Origin: Anthoceros angustus
Taxonomy: Eukaryota > Streptophyta > Anthocerotopsida > Anthocerotales > Anthocerotaceae
Reading direction: 5' to 3'
Assembly: GCA_010909165.1 (NCBI GenBank)
Contig: MU008151.1
Location: 62,001 to 126,000 of the forward strand
Length of the DNA: 64,000 nucleotides
Shown: positions 20,364 to 31,329 of the stretch, in pieces
Numbering within the stretch: the stretch's first letter is position 1
How the letters are laid out: the number at the start of each line of letters is the position of its first letter
Made by a program: the position numbers and the translations under genes
Notes under the pieces: generated by a model
What the model was told of the DNA's origin: nothing
What the model saw: the letters and a program-made list of their open reading frames with translations, nothing else
Database searches by the model: none

Positions 20364-21878
20364 AACAGCACCTTCTGCAGCTACCAATCCTCACCACCTT
20401 GCTGTCAAATCCCGTGGATGCAACATCATAACTCTGCAAAACAGGAAATTCGATTCTCTGCGTCTCTGACAGCATCGATTCTACCGTCAGCCATCAAAAT
20501 ACCGGACCCGTCCTGCATCCGATTTTCCCTCGCCACAACGGACTGACGAACCGGAATTTGGAAACCCTAACGAAATATGTACCCGGTAAACTTCCTCTCC
20601 TGGGACTGGGAGGGGGGCTCACTTTCATCTCATCAGTATCGTCTTTCACGATCATGCCCGTGTGTGAGTTGACACGCTTCATATTCGTGAATCGTGAAGA
20701 TGGGGTTGGTAGAAAGGCACCATCTCCAGCAACTCACCAATCACACGACTATTTCCGGCACAAACTCAGCATGTATCGTCGGCTGCGTGTTATCAGTCAG
20801 CTTAGCACATATGTAACTTGCTCGAATTGTCTTTGTTGCGTGGAGATGAGTCGGTGGTGTGTGATGGTAGTCCACGCAATTTGTTGGACACAGTTCATGA
20901 ATTCTCTTGTCATTCCATTCCCTTTTGCAGTGTAAAGACTCCCTCAAGGATTCTACATATTGAAGACTCCCTCAAGGATTCTACATATTGTGCCTTTTGC
21001 AGTGTGAAGGCTCCCTCAAGGATTCTACACATTGTGCCTTTTGCAGTGTAAAGACTCCCTCAAGGATTCTACATATTGTCATTGCATTGCCTTAGTCAGG
21101 GTACAGACTCAGCAAAGGACAGTAGCTCAGAGTACATACATATGTACCTGCAAGCAGACTGGACTGGGCACAAGCAGACCGGCTGCGGAAAGAACAGTGT
21201 ATGAATTTTGACAGGTCTGTACATATGTAGTTCCAATGGACCAATGGCGCTAGAACCAAGTTGTACCCAGAAGCCTTTTTTTGTACCGAGGTGGCTCGTG
21301 CACCAGCTCCAGCTCGGCGCATCAGCATCACGCCCGATTCGCGCTGCGGCCTGGCTGGCCCATGCGTGATCAAGCGGATGAGCCTGGTTGGGCCGACGAG
21401 GGTCGATTGAGCCCGGGCCGACCAGGCCATCAGGTCCATCACGTGTCGGTTTGGGACACCAAACCCAACCTCGGAATACCACCCACGGGAGATTCTAGCA
21501 TGCAGAAGACAATTTTCGTAGGATGGCAAAAGGAAGCATGGGAGCTGCCATGGGTGCCGGTGCAGACATTCCCGCGGGATTTATTGGCTTAGAAGTCTAC
21601 CGTGATCTCAATGGCGTTTTGCGGTGTCGGAAGAACTTGTGGCGTAAGCGACTGTGCCTCCTCCTTCGCATGCACGAAGCTGTCTGTTGGTTCATCAGCT
21701 GTCTCCTTCTGGATGGTACCTCGCTGCCTGTGGTCGGTCGTAGCCCATTGTGGTGGAGGAAAGGAGAGTTCTGGGAATGCAGGCAAGATGAATTTTGCAG
21801 TAAATGCGAGTTTTGGTGGTGTGTCATGCCTGTAGAACATTTGTCAGCATTGGCCAGTGAGGATCCTCAGGTGCAGGG
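20364..21878. promoter_or_regulatory. Divergent spacer between telobox Myb gene and ABCB pseudogene
   Basis: Head-to-head spacer of 1.5 kb. Its left part (about 20,400-20,800) is clearly repeated at about 47,130-47,520, upstream of the intact ABCB gene, showing that it belongs to the duplicated unit. It probably held promoters for both genes. The ABCB-proximal part also carries a long upstream frame described with the intact gene. Confidence 0.5.
20930..21078. repeat. Short tandem repeat array, ctccctcaaggattctaca core
   Basis: Four copies of a 19-bp core (ctccctcaaggattctaca) lie at irregular 30 to 47 bp steps, alternating with ttttgcagtgt(a/g)aag. The matching spacer upstream of the other ABCB gene lacks it, so it arose after the duplication. 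Confidence 0.8.
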
Positions 21879-24800
21879 ATGGGGGGCAGTGTGGAAAGAA
21901 ATCTTTCGGGCAGGTTACAGGAGCCGGAGCCTGGGATTACCTTGGATGGTGGGCAGGGGGAAGTGTCAGTGCTGTATCCAAGTGACGGTGCAGCACAGAC
22001 ATCAGATCACTTGCCTGCAGATGGCGGTCTCACAAAGGAGGAAGGGAAAGAGAAGCCGAAGACCGGAAAGGCACAAGCCCTGCCTTTCCTTGGTCTCTTT
22101 GCATATGCAGATAACTTGGATTACGTCCTCATGTTCTTTGGCACAGTGTCTGCTATTGCTGTTGGGCTGTCTCAGCCTGCAATGACCCTTCTTTTGGGCT
22201 CGACGATCAACGCCTTTGGACAAAGTGCATCGAATTCTGTCATACATGAAGTTACCCAGGTTTGCATTATTAGATTGCTGGACACTGATTTAGATATTTT
22301 GAGAGCTTGGTGATTGTAATTATGCATGGTTTGAGTCAAGGTTGAATCTGATTGTTTTACTGTGGCCATGGCGCAGCTGGCACTGAAGTTCATCGCCATG
22401 GGCCTCGCTGTTGGGATGGCAGCTTACACCTGTTAGGCACATCTCTAACTAAATCATCAGTGCATGGTTAGCCATTTCGAGGGCAAGTGGATCTGAACCT
22501 GAGATCTGCTCTTTCTGAGCCTTGAGTGATTGTGGTGCAGAGGTGTCATTCTGGATAGCCACAGTGGAAAGGCAGTCTTCTTGGATCCGGGCCGCCTATC
22601 TAAGAGCTGTTATAAGACAAGATGTTGCGTTTTTTGACAAGGAAACTGCCACTGGGGAGGTTATACCCAGACTATCCGGGGATACCCTTCTTATTCAAGC
22701 AGCTATTGGTGAGCAGGTAATGCATTATGTAGCCTTTGCAAGCTTTCGTTCAAGCTTTACCAATGTCCTGTATTCACCAGCAACCTGCTTCGCCTTTGGT
22801 GATCAGGTTGGCAAATTCATTCAGTTCATGGCCATTTTTGTTGGGGGTTACGTGATTGCTTTCCCAGAGGGGTGGAAACTGGCTCTTGTGTCAGTTGTCA
22901 GTGTCTTCTTCCAGAGGCATGCCAAGGCCGGATCAGATGCATATATGGAAGCAGCAAAGGTTGTGGAACAAGTCCTTGGATCTATGCGAACTGTAAGTAT
23001 GAGTAGCTTTTGCAGCGTCAATGTAGGTGTGCCAGGAGTCATGTAATGGCTGCGAAGGTTTGGTGTTGATACTTGCAATGAGTGTAGCAATACAACGTTG
23101 TTACCTCTTACAAATCAGGTGGTATCCTTCAATGGTGAGAGAAAGGCTGTGCAAGATTATGACAAGGCACTGAAGAAGGGGTACAAGGTGTCTCGTGTCC
23201 AGTCCTTTCACAGTTCATGGGGCGTTTCGTCTATCTTTTTTGCTATATACTGCACCTATGCCTTAACTTTCTGGTATGGAGGGATACTTGTCGTTAAAGA
23301 GGGTTATTGGGGGGAACTACACTTACAGTCATCTTTTGATAATCATGGGAGGCTTGTAAGGCACCCAATCACCTTTCCACTGCTCAGCATTTGTCAGTGT
23401 GGGTTTCAGATGCTGGTTTGCCCCTACATCTCTTGTTCATGCCTTGCGTGGCTTTCTTGTTGCATTGCAGTGCGCTAGGTCAGGCCGCTCCAGCAGTGAA
23501 TTCGTTTCAACTTGGACAACAGGCAACCGTCAGAATGTTTGAGATTGTGAGAAGGATGCCTACTATTGACTCGTCGTCAGTTCATGGAGAAATTGTTCCT
23601 GAACTGAAAGGGGAAATCAAGTTTGACATAGTTCACTTTTGCTACCCCACCCGTCCTGGAATCCAAATTTTCTCCCACTTCTGTCTGTCCATCCCCTCTC
23701 GTAGCACAGCTGCCCTTGTTGGTGAGAGTGGGAGCCGCAAGTCGACAGTAGTAAGCTTGATAGAGCGCTTCTATGATCCACAAGCGGGATTGGTTTCACT
23801 GGATGAGTTAACATCAAGAGACTGAATGTAACTTGGCTGAGGCAGCATGTTGGGCTGGTGGGTCAAGAGCCCGTCCTTTTTGCAACTTCTCTAATGCGGA
23901 AAATATTGCATATGGTAAAGAAGGAGCAACAATGAAAGAGATACAGGCTGCAGCGGAACTTGCTAATGCTGCGGCCTTCATAGGAAGACTTCCTCTGGTA
24001 GTGTAGAGCAAATTCAACACCATTTTTCCCGAGAATTAGCATAAGAAAGGGGAGCTCACATGGACGTTGTCATTTCAGGGTTGTGAGACCCAGGTCGGTG
24101 AGCAGGGCATCCACTTGTCAGGTGGGCAGAAACAGAGGGTGGCTATTGCACGAGCGATATTGAAAAATTCAAAGATTCTTCTGCTTGATGAAGCAACTAG
24201 TGCTTTAGATTCAGGATCAGAGCGCGTGGTGCAGAAAGCTTGGGACTGGCTCATGAAGGATCTATTACAATATTATTACATGAAAGGAGCAACAATGAAA
24301 GAGATACAGGCTGCAGCTAATAATATGTAATACATATGTATTATTAGCTATTATTACATATTATTAGCTAATATTTTGCCTGACAACCTTGTCAAACATC
24401 AAACACCGGACTACTCGTGTAAGCTTCGTACGGGAGTTTCAAGCTAGAATTGAAGTGCCAAAGAGACATGGCATTCAGCAAGGCTTTGTTACTGGATTAG
24501 GCCTTGGCCTGGCACAGCTTGGCTTATTCAGCTCTTGAAGGCAAACAGAGGCATGATAGCTAACACCACCAACGTAAGCCACCAGTTTGCCAATAACCAA
24601 TGGGGGTTTCAGCTAGGGAAAGACGGGAAAACAACATACAACAAAGTGTTTCGGGTATGTACGTTATTCCGTATGATTCACACTATTTCGCCTACGTTCA
24701 CTGTTTCCCAACACGTCTCTCCGTTCTTTCTTAACTTCAGGCTGTTCTCTGGCGCTGCTTATGATCTCCAAAGCTGATTTGTCTTGCGGATGTAGGTTTT

Positions 24801-25440
24801 CCTAGCAGCGTCTCTGAGTGCTACGACCATCGCCTCTACTATAAGTTTGGCTCCAGATCTGGGCAAGGTTAAGTCCGCAGTCCATTTCATCTGCGGAATC
24901 TTGGATGAACGTTCCGAAATTGACCCAGAAAGCATGGAAGGAAAGGTTCTACAAACGGTTGAAGGAGCTCTTGAACTTCAGGACATTGTTTTCAGATATC
25001 CGTTGAGACCTGAAGTTGCAGTTTTCCAGAAGCTGTCTCTGATTGTGCCCGCGGGGAAGGTATAGCAGCAAGCAGCTGTTTGTCTAAGATACATGCATTA
25101 TACATGAATCACTAATCATTTGTCGTTTGTGCTGCCAACAGACAATGGCGCTTGTCGGTGAGAGTGGGTGTGGGAAGTCCACTGTGATAGCTGTGCTGGA
25201 GAGTTTCTATGACCCGGATTCCGGCGCGATCCTGCTTGACCACGTGAGCATCAAGGAACTGCAGATCCGTTGGTACCGGCAGCAGTTGGCATTCGTGAGC
25301 GAAGAGAAATGGTGAGAAATGGTTGCATTGCATAGCAAGGTCGACATGAGGATCTGATTGTGAAGCCCAACGGTGCGTATGCTGCCCTCGCGCAGCTCGG
25401 CAAGTCGAAGCCCAAGGCGTCACACAAATATGTGAGGAGA
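21879..25440 (+). pseudogene. ABCB-type transporter pseudogene (left copy)
   Basis: Colinear with the intact ABCB gene at 48,078-53,273, with many breaks. The exon 2/3 join (22431/22541) creates T+AG, a stop across the splice site. About 14 codons of a membrane helix are lost near 22,895. One-base deletions shift frame near 23,310, 23,330 and 23,805. The first Walker A reads GESGSRKST, with CGC for Gly at 23736-23738. Exons from the end of nucleotide-binding domain 1 to the middle of the second membrane domain are deleted at about 24,250-24,420. About 75 bp of foreign sequence interrupts the next exon near 24,537. The core of the second nucleotide-binding domain is missing at about 25,310. 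The ATG ([18 protein letters not shown]) and many splice sites survive, so inactivation is fairly recent. No functional transporter can be made. Confidence 0.9.
24245..24420 (+). other. Deletion junction with templated filler DNA and AT palindrome
   Basis: At the break in the ABCB pseudogene a roughly 35-bp block (ggagcaacaatgaaagagat...gctgcagc) repeats sequence found 360 bp upstream at about 23,925-23,957. It is followed by AT-rich palindromic sequence including taatacatatgtatta and several ttattagcta copies. Downstream coding homology resumes in the eleventh exon. The arrangement fits error-prone end joining with template switching. Confidence 0.7.
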
Positions 25441-25671
25441 TGAGATTCGGTATTATGGCTTTGTTCCGGAGTGGGTATATCTCTCCGTTGGTTGTATACA
25501 AGGAAGGTCCTGAAGACAAAGAAGGGTTTGGAAACGATTGCGCTCTCTTCCTCCTCAATAGTATGGTGCATCAGGACATCCGGATGTGCATCAGGACATA
25601 TCCACCTATAAGGAGGTCCACAGAATCTCTTCAGAATGTGTGTCCAAATGGCCTAGGCCAAATGGACACAC

Positions 25672-25840
25672 ATTTATAAGAACGCCGTGATTAAGCATCC
25701 TGATGGGGTGCCTAAAGGGAATGGATGCCCTTGGTGCAAGTAGCTTAGGCAACCATGGTACAAGTTGTTAAGTACCAAGTCCCATGACGGAAATCCGTCC
25801 TTAGTGGACTTAAATAAAATTCTTCTTCTTCTTCTTCTTC
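25672..25840 (+). repeat. Dispersed repeat, SINE-like 3' module, copy 1
   Basis: Shares gatggggtgcc...ggatgcccttggtgcaagtagct and ccaagtcccatgacgga with copies at 27,003-27,180 and (reverse) 54,838-54,935. Ends in aataaaattc followed by a (ttc)n run, as SINEs or LINE 3' ends often do. No pol III box was identified, so the class is open. Confidence 0.5.
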
Positions 25841-26384
25841 TTTCTCATCAGAATCTTCAGGGTATCCTCATCACTATCCGCTTCAACCATCAGGATACTT
25901 CGAGTTGTCCTTCTCATCAGAAGCATCAGGAGCATCCTTGGGATGTTGTCCTGAGGGGTGGTCGTCGACGGAGCTCCTAAGAACCTCATGCAAGCATGTC
26001 GAAGCTGTCACAATGTTGACCCCCTCGTGTGCGACATGCTTTCTTGATCGGGTGACATATTGATGTAGCAGGTTGAAGAGGATATTTCCATTTGCACAGC
26101 CAGCTAGAGTGCAGTAAGCACATCCACAGTGCTGTAAGCTTAGCCTACAACTGAAGCTTGCAACACTAGGTTGATGGGTGCTAATTGTACAGCTAGATTG
26201 CAGAGGAACGAGCCCAGCTTGAGCAGTCTATGGACCTTTTTCACAGCTGTGTAGATTCAAAGCTAGATCACATTTGAAGGGAACCATGCTTACAAGAGAT
26301 GCTTGATGGTGTGGAGCTTTAAGGCCCATGGCCCTCATGATCAACGTGCCGTCAGTCCGTGGCAGTGGACATGTGCCAGATGGG

Positions 26385-26665
26385 TATTTGCTCATATAAA
26401 TCAGAGGTTCACATCACCATTGGGGATAACCATGAGATCGCATCCAAAACGAATTCCGGCAGTTTGGGAAGCCCACAAGGGAACGTGTTTGTCAGGAGGA
26501 ACACCTGCGTACAAAACAAGGTTGCATGAACCAGAGCTTCATCCTGCAACATTTTGCCATCAGCAAAACAAGCTTGACCAGCTACAGCAGAGAGCCAATG
26601 CGGCCACCAACGGAGGCAACATGAGCCGCCTGCTGCAACTCCGAGCCATGCAGAGCATAAGTTAG
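26385..26665 (-). pseudogene. Inverted fragment of a GNA-like lectin gene
   Basis: On the minus strand this stretch reads MARSCSRRLMLP..., then after a gap the equivalent of NLVLYAGVP...PLWAS, matching the intact lectin gene at 27,278 but in opposite orientation and with the first sugar-binding repeat missing. Flanking sequence at 26,690-26,900 (minus) also matches 46,500-46,650 (plus), the upstream region of another lectin fragment. It is a rearranged, non-functional copy. Confidence 0.7.
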
Positions 26666-27002
26666 ATCTGAAACTGAAGGACCTTGAAGAGTCTGTGTCC
26701 GGTGCGTCTATTCATACAATATCGATGTGATTTGGCTACCGATGTTCCCTAGACATGTGATCCGTCAAAACGAGGCTGACTGCCGCCCTCCCCACGAACC
26801 TTTGTCCCACCCTAGCCGCCACAGCTGGGACAAAAGACTGTCATCGGCCCATTCATCAGCAAATTTGTAGCTTTCAAGTTTCATAATCGTTGACCATTGT
26901 ATTGTCCGCGGAAAGTTTGGACGTTCGACGACGATTTGTGGCACACAAAAAAAACTCAGACAAATCATGCTTCAAATAGCTTTGGCCAAATGGACACGCA
27001 AA

Positions 27003-27180
27003 GACACACACATCTCTAACAACACCGTTGTTAAGCATCTTGCGCTTAGATCGGTACTGAGATGGGGTGCCCATTGGGAGTGGATGCCCTTGGTGCAAGT
27101 AGCTGAGGCACACCATGTGTCAAGTTGGTACCAAGTCCCATGAAAATTCCGTCCAAGTGGACTATAATATACTTCGTCTT
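27003..27180 (+). repeat. Dispersed repeat, SINE-like 3' module, copy 2
   Basis: Second plus-strand copy of the repeat at 25,672. It shares gatggggtgccca-tggga-tggatgcccttggtgcaagtagct and accaagtcccatga but diverges in the tail (tataatatacttcgtctt). It lies immediately upstream of the intact lectin gene and may supply part of its promoter. Confidence 0.5.
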
Positions 27181-27277
27181 TTTCTCTTCTGCACAAGCAC
27201 AAGCGCAACCACTTTAGTCATATCGTATTCTGATCCCCTGTTTTTCAGGGAATCAGCATTGACATTGCGTCTCCTTG

Positions 27278-27793
27278 ATGAAAGTCATGGAATTCAGTGC
27301 TGGAAGTCTTGTGCTCTTGATGGCTCGGAGTTGCATCACCAGGCAGCTCATGCTGCCTCTGGTGGCTCTGTGCGGTGCTGTAGCTGGCACAGATGCGTCT
27401 AGGATCTCGTGGTTGTTTCAGGGTGACACTATGCTTCAGGGAGACATTTTCAATCCAGACGACCCTACAGGAGCAACCGACTTGGTGTTACAGGAAGATT
27501 GCAACCTGGTGATCTACCCTCATGGTACCAATCAGGCGCACGCGCTGTGGGATACCGAAACTTCCAATAGGGCCGACAAGTGCTACCTCATCCTGCAGGA
27601 CGATTGCAACCTTGTCTTGTACGCAGGTGTTCCTGTTGATCAACGCTCTCCCTTGTGGGCTTCCGGAACTAACGGACTTCGTTCTCAATGCTATCTCTTG
27701 GTTCAGCCCAATGGTGATGTAATCCTCTATGATGCTGACGGAATTAGCATCTGGCACACAGACACGCCGTGGAGCGGTGCAGGTAGAACATGA
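27278..27793 (+). CDS. GNA-like (bulb-type) mannose-binding lectin, secreted
   Basis: Intronless, 171 residues from ATG 27278. The N-terminus is hydrophobic (LVLLMARSC...LMLPLVALCGAVAGTDA), a probable signal peptide ending near residue 40. A single B-lectin domain follows. Two repeats keep the mannose-binding QxDxNxVxY pattern in modified form, LQEDCNLVIY and LQDDCNLVLY (Glu in place of the first Asp in one). The third, VQPNGDVILY, lacks the Asp/Asn pair and is probably inactive. Cys residues follow each site (EDC, DDC) and occur at KCYL and QCYL. Family knowledge: secreted lectins that bind mannose glycans, often linked to defence or storage. It lacks the kinase of lectin receptor kinases. 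Fragments of the same gene lie at 26.4 kb (inverted) and 46.7 kb. Confidence 0.82.
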   Translation: MKVMEFSAGSLVLLMARSCITRQLMLPLVALCGAVAGTDASRISWLFQGDTMLQGDIFNPDDPTGATDLVLQEDCNLVIYPHGTNQAHALWDTETSNRADKCYLILQDDCNLVLYAGVPVDQRSPLWASGTNGLRSQCYLLVQPNGDVILYDADGISIWHTDTPWSGAGRT

Positions 27794-27959
27794 GAGCCAG
27801 GCGCCTGTAAGCTTCATGACATCAAGGTTCTCTCAACTATCTCAAGAAGTGAAAACGAGAGAGGTTAACTGCAGCTGAGGTCCAAGTGTATGTATTGAGT
27901 GTGCAGTACGCACGCATGAGAAGTCTGTTCGGTTTACTTGCTGCTGGTGCATGCATGCG

Positions 27960-28450
27960 TTAGCTGTGAAGCATGGCCAGGTTCTTGTTCTTCATATGTG
28001 ATCTAGCTTTGAATCTACACGGTTGTGAAAGAAGTCCATAGCTTGGTCAAGGTGGGCTCGTTCCTTTGATTAGCTAGGTGTACAATCAGCACCCATCAGA
28101 TTAGTGTTGCAAGTTTCAGTTCTTGGCTTTAAGCTTACAGCACTCTGGATTTGCGTTAGCTTTGAATCATGGCCGGGTTGCAATCAAGGGAGCATGCCGA
28201 ACAGTAGGGGACCAACTTTGTGAGCGCTTGGACATGCTTGCATGAGTTTTTTAGAACTCCGTAGTCCAGCAACCCCTTGAGCCGATGACTATTGGGACGA
28301 GGCATCTGTTTAAGGGACTCGCATTCCTTGATTTGCCATGTATAGTCGGCATACATATTCTCAAATAAATTGTCACTCCTGAATTTGCATGAACCTGCCG
28401 TGCTGAGTGACATACACATCCTAATCCACTGCAACTATTACTACTTGGAT
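27960..28450. repeat. Duplicated lectin-flanking segment, copy A
   Basis: Matches 45,370-45,840 in the same orientation (shared blocks: agcatgccgaac, gaccaactttgtgag-gcttggacatgcttgcatgag, tgctgagt-acacatcctaatccactgc). It precedes a tRNA-Ala in both places. It marks the boundary of the duplicated unit; no gene is seen within it. Confidence 0.7.
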
Positions 28451-28501
28451 AATGGGACCACAATTGTGCAAAATGGGATCACAATTGTGACACGAAGAGT
28501 A

Positions 28502-28574
28502 TGGAGATGCGGGGTATCGATCCCCGTACCTCTCGCATGCTAAGCGAGCGCTCTACCATCTGAGCTACATCCCC
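28502..28574 (-). tRNA. tRNA-Ala (anticodon AGC)
   Basis: Minus-strand 73-nt cloverleaf with no intron. Acceptor stem GGGGATG pairs with CATCTCC and is followed by A73. The D arm is GTAGCTCAGATGGTAGAGC. The anticodon stem-loop CTCGC-TTAGCAT-GCGAG gives AGC. The T arm CGGGG-ATCGATA-CCCCG has the A54 seen in plant tRNA-Ala. Internal A and B boxes are intact, so it should be transcribed by RNA polymerase III. A broken tandem array of the same tRNA lies at 46,025-46,159. Confidence 0.95.
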
Positions 28575-28699
28575 AGCTGGCCAACTCTGTCCTGACTTAT
28601 TTAATATTATTAAATACAGCCCGCCCAGTCCCTCACTCATAACTCAATAGATTTCAACTTGGCAGCCAAATTCTTCTTCTTCTTCGAAGGGTCACTTAA

Positions 28700-28985
28700 C
28701 AAACGTCATCCGGAATTCCGTACACCATCATCCACTACCTCGACAATCCTGGTCAAGGCAGGGCTTCCGCACGTACTCCCAGATCCATTCCTTCTGCCGC
28801 AGGCCACTGAAACTGCTTTTGTGTCCTCCCTACAACCCATAAAAGCACTTTCTACAGCTGCCAATACTTACCACCTCCTTGCAGTGAAAACCCGTGGATA
28901 TAGCAACATCATTCCTCTGCAAATGAGGAAGTTCGATCGAAGTTCGATTCTCCGCGTCTCGGACAGCATCGATTCTACCGTCAGC
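28700..28985 (-). pseudogene. 5' fragment of the telobox Myb gene (copy 3)
   Basis: Matches 20,165-20,494, covering the first coding part, start region and 5' UTR, with deletions. Shared strings include actcccagatccattcc, ctgccaat-cttaccacct and acagcatcgattctaccg. It breaks off abruptly at 28,985, where a LINE reverse-transcriptase fragment begins. It cannot encode a Myb domain. Confidence 0.8.
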
Positions 28986-29345
28986 CATGGCCTATTTGGC
29001 CTCTAACCTATTTGGCCTCTACATTGATGAATTGGAGTCCTGGATTGCGGAGTATGGGGATCCTGGTTGCATCCTTTCCTTGGTCTACATTGCTATTCGC
29101 TTGTACGCAGATGACATTGCCCTTCTCTCCCACTCTCCTGCGGGCCTCCAACGAATCGGACATATTGTCGCTGTCACAAGCAAGAGATTTGGAGGTCAAT
29201 CTCAAGAAGACTAAGGTCATGTTCTTTAACAGGCGGGATCTAGTGCAACACAATCTCAAGTTCTACTATAATGGTGAACTTGTCCAGGTAGTTCGATCTT
29301 ATGTCTACACTGGTGGAACTCATGGCCCGATACTTGGTGGAAGCT
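28985..29345 (+). mobile_element. LINE reverse-transcriptase fragment
   Basis: Plus strand reads LFGLYIDELESWI...IRLYADDIALLSHSPAGLQR and, after a one-base shift, DLEVNLKKTKVMFFNRRD...YNGELVQVVRSYVYTG. YADD is the catalytic metal-binding motif of non-LTR reverse transcriptases, and the LEVNLKKTKVM block is the usual neighbour. A 5' truncated copy with frameshifts; it continues into the next repeat. Confidence 0.8.
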
Positions 29346-29355
29346 CTGCCTCATC

Positions 29356-30071
29356 GCATCATCAAGGGTGTGGCATCGGTGTGTGGGGTTCGAAGATAGT
29401 GCTCTCGGATGCACATCAAGGACATCCCCACTCGGCAATGGTTATTCAACACGATCGTCGTTCCTTGGCTATGTATGCGTGAGTTTTGGGGACCGTACCT
29501 CTCCCGACGATTGGTGCAAGGTGGAGGAGGTTCGACATCCTTTTTCGTCCCACATCGCGTGCAAGAGGTATGTTCCCTTCCCATTTTCCTTGCAGAGTTT
29601 GCCACATTCCCACTTGAACTGGATGGTCTATTTCGCCTAACTAACCTCTTCTATTGCCTTTGTTCATTGGAACAAGCTCATTCGGATCATGCTACCTCCC
29701 TCCCTCATACCTTCTTCTTGATCCTCCAAATTAGCGTCTGAAATATGACTTGCGGTATCGCAATCTTGCTCATAGCTTTAGTTAGATTATGTCCCAAGAG
29801 TCTTCCTGCCCATCCCTTTTCCAATTCTTGCCACCTCCTCCAAACAAGTCCATCTGCCTTGATTTGCAGACTATATACTTGTCCTGTACTTGGTCTCCTC
29901 TCTCTCCCTTATCCACTAGGCTTGATATGCAATGTTGGTCGGGTGATTTATTGATGTAGCACTTGGATGCGACCTCCAGCTAGGGCTGCCTTCACATACG
30001 GCCTGATGGGGGTCACATCGTTCTTCATGGAGCCCCAGGACTCCTCCGACGTATCATCATCTTCGACTTCA
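29356..30071 (+). repeat. Roughly 720-bp tandem duplication, unit 1 (LINE 3' part plus gene tail)
   Basis: Unit 1 (29,356-30,071) is repeated as unit 2 (30,083-30,808) with a few short indels. The 5' half encodes the LINE C-terminal region (LPIFLAEFATFPLELDGLFRLTNLFY). The 3' end of each unit copies the last about 110 bp of the unknown gene at 30,696. The gene's tail was therefore present before the duplication. Confidence 0.85.
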
Positions 30072-30082
30072 AGCAAGCTCCT

Positions 30083-30808
30083 CAGATCATCAAGGGTGTG
30101 GCATCGGTGTGGGGTTCAAGATAGTGCTCTCGGATGCACATCAAGGACATCCCCACTCGAATGGTTATTCAACACGATCGTCGTTCCTTCGGCTATGTAT
30201 GCAGCGGAGTTTTGGGGACCGTACCTCTCTCCCGACGATTGGTGCAAGGTGGAGGAGGTTCAGACATCCTTTTTTCGTCCCCACATCGCGTGCAAGAGGT
30301 ATGTTCCCTTCCCATTTTCCTTGCAGAGTTTGCCACATTCCCACTTGAACTGGATGGTCTATTTCGCCTAACTAACCTCTTCTATTGCCTTTGTTCATTG
30401 GAACAAGCTCATTCGGATCATGCTACCTCCCCTCCCTCATACCTTCTTCTTGCTCTTCAGTCCTCCCGGAAATTAGCCGTCTCGGGAAATATGACTTGCC
30501 GGTATGCGCAATCTTGCTCATAGCTTTAGTTAGATTATGTCCCAAGAGTCTTCCTGCCCATCCCTTTTCCAATTCTTGCCACCTCCTCCAAACAAGTCCA
30601 TCTGCCTTGATTTGCAGACTATATACTTGTCCTGTACTTGGTCTCCTCTCTCTCCCTTATCCACTAGGCTTGATATGCAATGTTGGTCGGGTGATTTATT
30701 GATGTAGCACTTGGATGCGACCTCCAGCTAGGGCTGCCTTCACATACGGCCTGATGGGGGTCACATCGTTCTTCATGGAGCCCCAGGACTCCTCCGACGT
30801 ATCATCAT
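30083..30808 (+). repeat. Roughly 720-bp tandem duplication, unit 2
   Basis: Second unit of the duplication at 29,356. Its LINE part is less frameshifted in places and more in others, so neither unit is intact. Its right end overlaps the 3' exon of the minus-strand gene at 30,696-31,329, which is the native context of that sequence. Confidence 0.85.
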
Positions 30809-31329
30809 CTTCGACTTCAAAATTATCATATCCTGGGTATTCTGAAGACACGGCTCCTGAGTCTTCACTTGTTGGATTTCCGCCTTTGGAATGAGTGGGA
30901 GACACATGCCGACCAGGATTATCTGCATCAACATCGCAAATTAGCGTTATGCAATAATGCATTTAATGCCATTTATTTTAGGCTTATTTACTTACCAGCC
31001 TTTTCGACATCTTCGATCTCTTTCATCACCACTTCGACGTTCTCTATATGAGCTTTTACTGCTATCAAGTCCTCCTCTTCATCGACTATATCTTCACATT
31101 TGTTAGCAGCTTTGGCACATATTTGAAGAAACTCCACACTAAAATTCGGATCGTCCATGGAATGACCAGGACCCGATAGCGGGATTCTATCTCCCCGTGC
31201 TAATGCATCCCGATACCAACGGATGCGAGCATGGGCAGCATGCCGGCTTAAGGCATCTTTTTCATAACGCGCAGCAAGCCGTCGTCTCCTTGCCACGCGC
31301 AGTGCCCGATCTGATGTTTTTCGGGCCAT
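30696..31329 (-). CDS. Two-exon gene of unknown function, 186 residues
   Basis: I do not recognise the family. Exons 31329-30996 and 30922-30696 join in phase through a good donor (GCTG|GTAAGT) and acceptor (gatgcag). ATG 31329 gives MARKTSDRALRVARRRRL. The first half is basic and helical (RRRRLAARYEKDALSRHAAH), followed by an acidic helix (CEDIVDEEEDLIAVKAHIENVEVVMKEIEDVEKA) that could form a coiled coil. The second exon is acidic and Ser-rich (EVEDDDTSEESWGS) and ends with VTPIRPYVKAALAGGRIQVLHQ. The composition suggests a small nuclear or chromatin-type protein, but this is only an impression. GC-rich sequence lies upstream. The 3' end was copied by the neighbouring duplication. It could also be a fragment of a longer gene. 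Confidence 0.5.

Noticed and set aside
20930-21078. CRISPR-like spaced repeats
   Set aside because: Repeats of a 19-bp core with irregular, repeated spacers in a plant nuclear context are a plain tandem repeat.
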